Assembly (NCBI RefSeq): GCF_000328475.2
Contig: NC_026482.1
Span: forward strand, 1 to 64,000
From: Mycosarcoma maydis
Taxonomy: Eukaryota > Basidiomycota > Ustilaginomycetes > Ustilaginales
DNA length: 64,000 nucleotides
Direction of reading: 5' to 3'
Shown here: piece by piece, positions 10,518-18,447 of the stretch
Layout of the letters: every line of letters starts with the position of its first letter
Numbering within the stretch: position 1 is the stretch's first letter
Notes under the pieces: model-generated
Told to the model about the DNA's origin: nothing
The model's input: only the letters and a program-made list of their open reading frames with translations
Database searches by the model: none
Translations under genes and position numbers: made by a program

Positions 10518-13500
10518 ATGCCCGGATATGACCCAGTTCGCGACGCCGGCGGCTCAGACCGATCCTCTTCACCTCCAAACTACCACTCTGATCACGGCTC
10601 TCGGCCGTCCCCGTCCTCATCAACTTTCGCACATCGCGCCTCAGCTTTCCACGAAGACCCATCATCTCCCAGACGAAGTGTTTCTGACCACAGTCTCAGA
10701 AGGCGCAGTGACGCCGACCCTATCCACGGTCGTCAAAGCATGAACGACGGCGTCGCCGATACATCTATCGTTTCGCCTCGTTCATCTACCACTACCTTTC
10801 CACAACATTCACGCGACTACATACGCTATGGCGATCAAGAACTTGCAGCAGCGCATCGATACGAGCACAGTCCTCGCAATTCATTGCATTCCGAGACATC
10901 TGTGCGGCCGGCGCGACGTAGCGCATCGATTGCCGACCTGATCGCGGCCAGTGAAATGTCGGAAGCAGAGCACGACAACCATCGTGAAGCGCATCGCGAC
11001 TCTGCCCGCTACTATGAGGAACAGATCGCAGATCGCAGTATGAGCAGATCGAGCAGTGCTTCTGGTGGCTTTCAGGGTGCTTTGCCGCACAGTTCGTCTC
11101 ATCCGCGGATCCCACAATCGCTTCCTTATCAGTTTGGTCGATCCGAACGCAGTCCGAGTATGGCGCATTTACTCAATGATGGTACAGCAGGTGCTATCTC
11201 CGACCGACCAAGGTCCAGCTCGCATTCATCCATCTCTTCGCATGTTTCGCACCAACCACCGCAACAGTATCCTACCCAAATGTCTCCGCTCGGCCATCCT
11301 CCGGCTTATGCAGCCTCTCTTTCAGCGTCACATGTTCGCGATCGCTCTTCGACCAGCAATCCCGCCGTCGCTGGGAGCTCTAGCCTGAATCGAGGCAACT
11401 CTCCCACATACGCCGTTGGGCCCCAGCAACCAAGTCTGTCCACACTGAATCGAGGTGGATCCAGTCCTGGTCTCGGCCCGGCGCATGTACCGCAGCCTAC
11501 CGAAAGGGCTCGCTACGCCACGCAGTCAGTCTCTGCTAGCTACGGTCCTCCGTCTCGCTCGGCATCCGCCTCATATGCACATCCGAGCGCCTCGTCGAGC
11601 CCAGCGTCGCATCCACCCATTCACTTGCAGCCGTCACCGTCACACCGTTTCGCTGTACCCGAGGTGCCCTTCACTCGATCGCCTGAGCATAAACGTGTGC
11701 CCTTGCCGCCATCCCCCTCATCAATGCACAGTGTCCATCCAAGGTTGTCAATGTCTCACGTTTCAGCGTCGTCCTGGAATGGTGACGAATACGATGTACC
11801 TTCACAAGCAGGCATGCCACCACCACAGGTCCAAGCTTCGCCTCGCAGAGGCAGTCTGGCCGGCCTAGCTCATCAGGGACAGCGCTATGTGCAAGCCGCT
11901 CCTGGTCACAGCATCCCCCCGACCCCAGGCAGCCTGGCATCTCACAGCGGCTATCCTGTCACTCCGGGTGCTCGATCTGTGCCGTCACACACGCCCGGCA
12001 CAGTCCACGGTCATACAGGAGGCGACGGATACGAGGAGAGCAATTACTTTCCGCGCATGGATGACCATGCTTTAAGGGGCTTTGACCGACTGCGAGAAAG
12101 GTCAAGCAGCCTGACAAGCCCGACTCTACGCCAGTATGAGCAATTGCGCCGTGGTAGTGTAGAGTATGATTCTAACATTGATCATCCTTTTGGCCAGGGC
12201 GACGTTCGCAACCCCATCCGTACGCCCGGATCAGCCATAGCGGAGGAATCGATTCTTTCAAATATGCATGCGCCTTCGGCTCTACCGCCGACTGCGGTGT
12301 CTCCCTCTTTCGGTCCGCAGCTATACAATTCGGAGCTAGGCGAAGATAAGAATTCTGTCGCTCTGAATGGACGTAGAATCAGTAACGAAGGTGCCTATGA
12401 TGTCGAAGCCAGTCATGCTCACCAAACGGAAGAACGATACTCCTCCTCGTACGACTCACGGGAGGATACGTATCATGGATCGCGGCGCCCCCATTCTGTT
12501 GATCCAGGCAGGCGTTACTCTGTTAGCCACGACGCAAACGATGTCAGTCCAGCGATATCGTCCCCCCTGCGGCGAGGCGGCACTGGTAGCTCTGGTCCGA
12601 CCCCCGATGGGACGTCGGCACAGCAGCAGGACCAGAAGAGGCCACGACGTACGTCGGCCACCTCGAACACATCCAACCAGCATGCGAAGACGACCGAGAC
12701 TTCAAATGCACCCCAAACCGAGATCGTGACTGAAGCGACCCAAGTCGACAGCAACGACGACCAAGAGACTGCTGACGCAGTTGCTCCGCTTCCCCGCTAC
12801 GCGCCGACAAATCGAGTGTCGAGGCCTGGACAGGTAATGCGTCCCATCGGGATGGAAGAGATCAACCGCAAGCGTGCGGAGTGCCGTAATCCGCTACGCC
12901 GCGAATGGGAACAGCTGCACCAATCAGATAGCCGAGAAGCACTGGACGAGATCTTGCGCGACTTCCACACCAGACTCGCTTCGCAAAAAGACGCTATAGC
13001 AAGCTCCAACGGCCATGAAGAACCGTGTTTAGATGCGAAGAAGCGCCCCCTAGGAGACTCGCTCGAAGATGCTGAAGAGGTGGCGGATCACTATAACAAG
13101 CGACGAGAAGTGGGGATCCACGGCCGAGAAGAGTCGCCCATCATCCCGCTGCGCAAGTTCAACAACTGGATCAAGTCTGTGCTCGTGGGCTTGTTTGCGC
13201 GCGGACGCGACCCATCGTTGGATGGACGAATGCGAGCGCGCGGGGGACGAATCTTGGATCTCGGTTGCGGCAAGGGAGGCGATCTGAAGAAATGGGAAAA
13301 AGTGCGCCCTAGCGGTCTGGTGGGCGCCGACATTGCGGCCGTTTCGATTGAACAGGCAATCGCACGACATCGCGACAACAACAATGGATATCCGGGCGAC
13401 TTTTTCGCATTCGACTGCTTTTCGATGGCACTGAGCCAAGTGATACCACGTGCGCTGCTGGAGCCCATGTTCGACAACGTGACGCTGCAATTTTGTATGC

Positions 13501-13988
13501 ATTATGCGTGGGAGAGCGCAGAGAAGGCGAGGATGATGCTGGACAACGTAGCGCGCTACCTGCGCAAAGGAGGTGTGTTCATCGGCACGATCCCTGACAG
13601 CCGCGAGCTTCGCGATAGAATGGCTGCAAGGGCCAATCCAGGAGACCGCTCGTTCGGCAATCGATACTACAAGGTCGTCTTTGACCAAATTGAGCGGTGG
13701 CCCAAGTTTGGCAACCGATACACATTTTTCCTGGAGGACGCGGTGGAAAACGTGCCCGAATACGTGGTCGATTTCGACGTGTTCGAAGATCTGGCACACG
13801 AGTTTGGACTGCGGTGTATTTATCGGAAGAACTTTTCCAAGATCTATTACGAGGAATCGCGGCACAGCGAGCACGGCAAGCTGCTCGAAAAGATGAGGGT
13901 GGTGGATAGACACGGCACTTTGAGTCTCGACGAAGAGATGTGGCAAGCCGCTACACTTTATTTGGGATTCGCATTTGAAAAGATGTGA
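10518..13988 (+). CDS. abd1: mRNA cap guanine-N7 methyltransferase
   Basis: Transfers a methyl group from S-adenosylmethionine to N7 of the capping guanine on nascent mRNA in the nucleus. The 1156-residue frame has no intron. Only the last 300 residues form the enzyme: a FNNWIKSVLV segment, the SAM-binding ILDLGCGKGGDLKKW loop at about 912, VGADIAAVSIEQA, and QFCMHYAWES and VFIGTIPDS motifs, as in yeast Abd1 and vaccinia-type cap methyltransferases. The first 850 or so residues are low-complexity Ser/Pro/His/Arg sequence, predicted disordered, more than twice the length of the whole yeast enzyme (436 residues). The ATG at 10518 has a favourable context (cacgATG) and begins the disordered part. 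Most SR-like serine clusters could be phosphorylated, but that is inference. Confidence 0.95.
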   Translation: MPGYDPVRDAGGSDRSSSPPNYHSDHGSRPSPSSSTFAHRASAFHEDPSSPRRSVSDHSLRRRSDADPIHGRQSMNDGVADTSIVSPRSSTTTFPQHSRDYIRYGDQELAAAHRYEHSPRNSLHSETSVRPARRSASIADLIAASEMSEAEHDNHREAHRDSARYYEEQIADRSMSRSSSASGGFQGALPHSSSHPRIPQSLPYQFGRSERSPSMAHLLNDGTAGAISDRPRSSSHSSISSHVSHQPPQQYPTQMSPLGHPPAYAASLSASHVRDRSSTSNPAVAGSSSLNRGNSPTYAVGPQQPSLSTLNRGGSSPGLGPAHVPQPTERARYATQSVSASYGPPSRSASASYAHPSASSSPASHPPIHLQPSPSHRFAVPEVPFTRSPEHKRVPLPPSPSSMHSVHPRLSMSHVSASSWNGDEYDVPSQAGMPPPQVQASPRRGSLAGLAHQGQRYVQAAPGHSIPPTPGSLASHSGYPVTPGARSVPSHTPGTVHGHTGGDGYEESNYFPRMDDHALRGFDRLRERSSSLTSPTLRQYEQLRRGSVEYDSNIDHPFGQGDVRNPIRTPGSAIAEESILSNMHAPSALPPTAVSPSFGPQLYNSELGEDKNSVALNGRRISNEGAYDVEASHAHQTEERYSSSYDSREDTYHGSRRPHSVDPGRRYSVSHDANDVSPAISSPLRRGGTGSSGPTPDGTSAQQQDQKRPRRTSATSNTSNQHAKTTETSNAPQTEIVTEATQVDSNDDQETADAVAPLPRYAPTNRVSRPGQVMRPIGMEEINRKRAECRNPLRREWEQLHQSDSREALDEILRDFHTRLASQKDAIASSNGHEEPCLDAKKRPLGDSLEDAEEVADHYNKRREVGIHGREESPIIPLRKFNNWIKSVLVGLFARGRDPSLDGRMRARGGRILDLGCGKGGDLKKWEKVRPSGLVGADIAAVSIEQAIARHRDNNNGYPGDFFAFDCFSMALSQVIPRALLEPMFDNVTLQFCMHYAWESAEKARMMLDNVARYLRKGGVFIGTIPDSRELRDRMAARANPGDRSFGNRYYKVVFDQIERWPKFGNRYTFFLEDAVENVPEYVVDFDVFEDLAHEFGLRCIYRKNFSKIYYEESRHSEHGKLLEKMRVVDRHGTLSLDEEMWQAATLYLGFAFEKM

Positions 13989-14829
13989 AGATACGAGCGC
14001 TACGGTACCATTGTGTACATTGTATTCTACTTTTCCATCAACATGTATCTCTTCGCACGGAATCGCCTGTGCATGATCACAAACGAGCTGTGTGTGACAC
14101 GCACGGATGTCAAGTACAGTACTTACAGTAGAGTGGCGTTGTGACTGGCTGGTAACATAGACGGATCCAACTTCAAACAATCACGATCACGAGTCGTGAA
14201 TTCACGGGATCGGTGATTTGGGAATCGTTCCACGCTATGTTACACACGACAGCACGTGAGGTGCTACACGCTAGCTGTAGAAGTCGTGGGTCGTGAGTCG
14301 TGAGTGTTAGCATGCTAGCCCCGATCGAGTCACAGTCGTATATCAAATTCACGTTTTGTACTTAAATTTTTTCCCACTCGGCCCTCTCGAAGCACGAAGC
14401 CCTGAGCCACCGGAGTTCTGGCTGGTACGGTATGCCAGCTAAGGTTATGCAAATTCTAAGCTTGAACGCCAGCCAAGCAGCTCGACCCGACCCTGTGATT
14501 CTTTCAGGTAGCTCATTCAACACGAAGGGAAAAGTAGGATGGCGTGCAAAGAAGACGCATCTATCCCACCTTGACCATGCAATACAGCTTTGGCTGTGCT
14601 GCGCTAGATCTCCGCAGCGGCAGCTTCCGTAATGTTTGCGATGCATTCACGATTGGGAACGAGCATCAGCTTTTTTCGAGTCCACGTCTTATGACCTGTT
14701 CGTGTCTGATGCCAATCAAGAATCACGAATCCTGAATCACAGAATATAATTAATGGAATCGTGAAACTGAATTTTAGGTCATATTCTTTCTGCCTTGCGA
14801 GTCACAAGTTAGACACTTACTCACTCGCG

Positions 14830-14861
14830 ACTCTCTCTCTCTCTCGTGTCTCTCTCTCTCC
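14830..14861. repeat. CT/TC microsatellite
   Basis: Two runs of CT dinucleotides interrupted by a GTG, in the pyrimidine-rich region upstream of the NMN adenylyltransferase gene. Confidence 0.85.
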
Positions 14862-15034
14862 GCTTTCAAACAGAATCGCACATTCACAATTCCAAACGCG
14901 AAATCCTTTCGCCAGGCAGCAGCTTTGCGCCATTTTCGGGAACAGGCCGAGAGTGTCGACGAAATCCGCACAGGCACACCAGCAAGACCGTGGGAAGATC
15001 CAGCACAGCTAGGACACAGCTCGACGCTTTTATA

Positions 15035-15066
15035 CTTTTTTTTTCTTTTTTTCTTTTTCTTTTTTG
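15035..15066. repeat. T-rich tract
   Basis: Runs of T broken by single C bases, likely part of the long leader or promoter of the NMN adenylyltransferase gene. Pyrimidine-rich tracts of this kind are common near fungal transcription starts. Confidence 0.7.
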
Positions 15067-15728
15067 TAATTGCCTCTTTACCGAGATGGGTGCTGGGAGA
15101 AGCCGATGCACCGGGATAACCCCGTGAGAAGCATCCATCCATTCGTGGTTGCCGTGGGCTGCAGCTTAGCATGAGCACCATGAACAGGCACGAGACGTCG
15201 TCCGGATTGAACTCTATCAACACGCTCGATTGCATCTATCTCTCGATCTTTCTTTCCTTCCACAATCTCATGTTTGACTGGTTGCCGTCCGCCTGCTGAT
15301 CCTCATTGCAACGGCGCCACACCGTTCAAACGGCATCATACGCGCAGGAAGCATTCAGACGGACACTCTCTGTTGCAGTCGGATTCGCCGTCGGCCGCTC
15401 ACACGAATAAGAATAGACTCTCGAAAAGTGCGAAGACGCACTTCCTCGCATTCCCCACCGCAGAGCTGCTCCATCTTTTAACCTCGGGTCAAAGCCAAGC
15501 AGGCTATCGGCCATGTCTCGTCACATTGTAAGCACACAAACTTCAACATGGATTTCTTGACTCAGTCTTGCTTTAAAGAAAAAGCCTTGAAACGAGAATT
15601 GCTTCTCATTCGAAGCCAAGAACCATGCCTATACAGGACAGGTATTGATTGTTTCTTCTTGCTTACACTTTTCACCGGTTTTTTCTGCCCTTTCCCTTCT
15701 GATCTCTGCTGCCCAGCCCAATGCACCC

Positions 15729-17483
15729 ATGCCGAGAATGACGGACTCGCAAGCAGGCCCGGGTGGTCCTTCGTCACTCAAATTCGCTGCGCTTTCCGTA
15801 CAGAGCTTTCACCTTGACAGTCCACCCTTCACTGGAGCCGCCGTCGGAGGTGCCGGTCCGCTTGACGAAGCAGGAAAACGTCTCGCTAGTCACGACGCTG
15901 ATCCTGCCTACCACTCGCTCGACAGCGGATACTCGCAGCATCAGCCTCAAAGTCCTGCCTGCAACGACCGACAGTCGAGAAGACCAGGTGGCAGCAGTCC
16001 ACTCTCTAAAGCCATCTCAGTAACATCGTCAGGCGAGGACCATGACCCATACAGACGATCCATGTCTCAAACCCGCCCACCCTCTCAATCCCAAACACTG
16101 CGCTCTCAGGATCGACAACACAACACCGACGTCAAATCTTCCATGGCTCAACCACAGTCTCTACCACCTAATGGCATGACCACCTCAGAAGATGCCCCTT
16201 CTGCCTCAAACCATTCCGACCCACATCGTAGCAATGATAGCAACGGTCATCTCGAATCTCGATTTGATCGTGACGTGCCTCACTGGGACTTGGACGAGAA
16301 GCTCTCGTCGCGCCAAGCAAGCTCTGCAAGTCTCGCCACTCTTTCCCCCGATAAGCCCATCATGAGACTTTCGTCAACAGAAACATCCTCTGCAGTAGAC
16401 CGACCGGGAACGCGACGCTCAGACGATTTCCAAACCGGTTCCAACCGCGAAACTTTAATAGCTCCAAACCCTTCCAGCCATAGGACAAACAGCAATTCCA
16501 CCAGCAACAGTCGCACGTTGTCCTTCTCAGCCGTGCTAGACGAGCGGCCATCCTATTCTCAATTCTCCGAGGACCTCGATGCGCAAGAAGATGCTGCTTC
16601 ATCGGCTGCTGACAGGGATGAAGAAGTCGATGGCCCAGAGGGACTCTCTGCCGAGTTTCGCCTTCGCGATCGTCGCGTACCACAGCAAGGACAGACGCAG
16701 GAAGACTACAGTTTCCCAAGACATCGTCTGCCAACTCGCATGCGCGACGAGTCCAAGACCCCGCTCGTGGTGGTCGCATGTGGAAGCTTCTCACCACCCA
16801 CGTATCTCCACATGCGCATCTTTGAGATGGCCAAGGATCAGATCATCGAGTCTGGCAAGTACGAGCTGCTGGCGGGGTACTATTCGCCCGTTTCGGACTA
16901 CTACAAGAAAGAAGGTCTGGCCAAAGCCACTCATCGCGTGAGGATGTGCGAATTGGCGGTGGAAAAGACATCGACATGGCTTATGGTCGACGCATGGGAG
17001 TCGTTACAGGATGAATATCAGCGAACGGCCGTTGTGCTGGATCACTTCCACGATGAGATCAACGGCTCTTCTAACGGTGGCGTTCTGCTCGGCGATGGCA
17101 CGCGCAAAAATGTCAAGATCATGCTTCTCGCCGGCGGAGACCTCATTCAAAGCATGGGCGAACCCGGTGTTTGGGCTACTGCCGATCTGCACCATATTCT
17201 TGGCCAGTATGGATGTCTTATCGTCGAACGAACCGGTGCAGACGTATGGTCGTTTTTACTCTCGCACGATCTGCTTTGGAAGTATCGCCGAAATCTCAAG
17301 ATCGTCAAACAGACCATCTACAACGATATCTCTTCGTCCAAGATTCGCCTCTTCGTCCGACGTGGACAGTCGATCAAGTACCTTTTGCCTAACAGCGTTA
17401 TCCAGTACATTGAGAAGGAAGGGTTGTACCGGCTCCCTCCAGACGAAGACCTCAAGTCTGACTCAGAGCATGCAAACTGGTGA
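15729..17483 (+). CDS. nma1: Nicotinamide/nicotinate mononucleotide adenylyltransferase
   Basis: Makes NAD+ (or deamido-NAD+) from NMN (or NaMN) and ATP, the shared last adenylation step of NAD synthesis. The catalytic part fills about residues 340-570 of 584: a nucleotidyltransferase GSFSPPTYLHMR motif (GxFxPx(H/T)xxH type) near 346, a LLAGGDLI segment, and the C-terminal ISSSKIR motif corresponding to ISSTxxR. Fungal and human enzymes are usually 280-400 residues, so the first 340 disordered Ser/Gln/Asp-rich residues are an extension. The frame is open further upstream, but 15729 is the first in-frame ATG; 15738 is an alternative. The gene is convergent with the Cwc22 gene. Its last 386 bp are repeated beyond the sequence gap, which is an assembly effect (see the repeat entries). 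Confidence 0.92.
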   Translation: MPRMTDSQAGPGGPSSLKFAALSVQSFHLDSPPFTGAAVGGAGPLDEAGKRLASHDADPAYHSLDSGYSQHQPQSPACNDRQSRRPGGSSPLSKAISVTSSGEDHDPYRRSMSQTRPPSQSQTLRSQDRQHNTDVKSSMAQPQSLPPNGMTTSEDAPSASNHSDPHRSNDSNGHLESRFDRDVPHWDLDEKLSSRQASSASLATLSPDKPIMRLSSTETSSAVDRPGTRRSDDFQTGSNRETLIAPNPSSHRTNSNSTSNSRTLSFSAVLDERPSYSQFSEDLDAQEDAASSAADRDEEVDGPEGLSAEFRLRDRRVPQQGQTQEDYSFPRHRLPTRMRDESKTPLVVVACGSFSPPTYLHMRIFEMAKDQIIESGKYELLAGYYSPVSDYYKKEGLAKATHRVRMCELAVEKTSTWLMVDAWESLQDEYQRTAVVLDHFHDEINGSSNGGVLLGDGTRKNVKIMLLAGGDLIQSMGEPGVWATADLHHILGQYGCLIVERTGADVWSFLLSHDLLWKYRRNLKIVKQTIYNDISSSKIRLFVRRGQSIKYLLPNSVIQYIEKEGLYRLPPDEDLKSDSEHANW

Positions 17484-17722
17484 CACTCTAACCTTTGTAT
17501 CCCACGCCCAACCGCACTCTGCATCCTCTAGAATTTCCACTTCAATCGAAAGCTTCACCAACTCGTGCGTTTGCAAGTCTGAGAACACACTCCACGCTCC
17601 GTGAGATGGTCTGATATCTTCAAGACACTTCCATCCTAGCCGGGGCTGATGTAGGCACGATATGGAAACTCCTAGCACACGACTCGGATCGAGGCGTTAT
17701 ACAATGTAGAAAAGTCTATCGT
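17098..17722. repeat. First copy of exact 625-bp overlap
   Basis: This segment covers the 3' part of the NMN adenylyltransferase gene, the intergenic spacer and the last codons of the Cwc22 gene on the other strand. It appears base for base, as far as I can read, at 17823-18447, and ends directly at the run of Ns. Confidence 0.93.
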
Positions 17723-17822
17723 NNNNNNNNNNNNNNNNNNNNNNNNNNNNNNNNNNNNNNNNNNNNNNNNNNNNNNNNNNNNNNNNNNNNNNNNNNNNNN
17801 NNNNNNNNNNNNNNNNNNNNNN
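17723..17822. other. Assembly gap of exactly 100 N
   Basis: Exactly 100 N bases, the conventional placeholder for a scaffold gap of unknown size. Both flanks carry the same 625 bp, so the true gap size is probably negative (overlapping contigs). Confidence 0.98.
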
Positions 17823-18447
17823 GCACGCGCAAAAATGTCAAGATCATGCTTCTCGCCGGCGGAGACCTCATTCAAAGCATGGGCGAACCCGGTGTTTGGG
17901 CTACTGCCGATCTGCACCATATTCTTGGCCAGTATGGATGTCTTATCGTCGAACGAACCGGTGCAGACGTATGGTCGTTTTTACTCTCGCACGATCTGCT
18001 TTGGAAGTATCGCCGAAATCTCAAGATCGTCAAACAGACCATCTACAACGATATCTCTTCGTCCAAGATTCGCCTCTTCGTCCGACGTGGACAGTCGATC
18101 AAGTACCTTTTGCCTAACAGCGTTATCCAGTACATTGAGAAGGAAGGGTTGTACCGGCTCCCTCCAGACGAAGACCTCAAGTCTGACTCAGAGCATGCAA
18201 ACTGGTGACACTCTAACCTTTGTATCCCACGCCCAACCGCACTCTGCATCCTCTAGAATTTCCACTTCAATCGAAAGCTTCACCAACTCGTGCGTTTGCA
18301 AGTCTGAGAACACACTCCACGCTCCGTGAGATGGTCTGATATCTTCAAGACACTTCCATCCTAGCCGGGGCTGATGTAGGCACGATATGGAAACTCCTAG
18401 CACACGACTCGGATCGAGGCGTTATACAATGTAGAAAAGTCTATCGT
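17823..18447. repeat. Second copy of exact 625-bp overlap (likely artefact)
   Basis: Offset of 725 bases from the first copy. It contains the last 386 bp of the NMN adenylyltransferase frame (to the stop at 18208) with no start or promoter of its own, then the spacer, then the Cwc22 stop codon. It should not be annotated as a second gene. If the copies are collapsed, the two convergent genes are separated by about 232 bp between stop codons. Confidence 0.93.

Larger units (their letters stand above)
13989..15728. other. Intergenic; leader of the NMN adenylyltransferase gene
   Basis: A 1.7-kb stretch between two plus-strand genes. It holds micro-repeat clusters (about 14180-14205, 14285-14312 and 14715-14745), a CT microsatellite (14830-14861) and a T-rich tract (15035-15066). 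Short ATG frames, for example 42 codons from 15171 and a small one from 15625, are best read as upstream ORFs in a long leader. No separate gene is supported. Confidence 0.45.

Noticed and set aside
13050..14180. 376-codon minus-strand frame opposite the cap methyltransferase
   Set aside because: It mirrors the conserved methyltransferase domain on the plus strand and has no family resemblance; it is an antisense shadow.
15171..15299. 42-codon ATG frame as a separate small gene
   Set aside because: Located in the long leader region of the NMN adenylyltransferase gene; more easily read as an upstream ORF.
17823..18208. Second copy of an NMN adenylyltransferase gene
   Set aside because: Exact duplicate beginning in mid-gene at a 100-N gap; explained by overlapping contigs rather than gene duplication.
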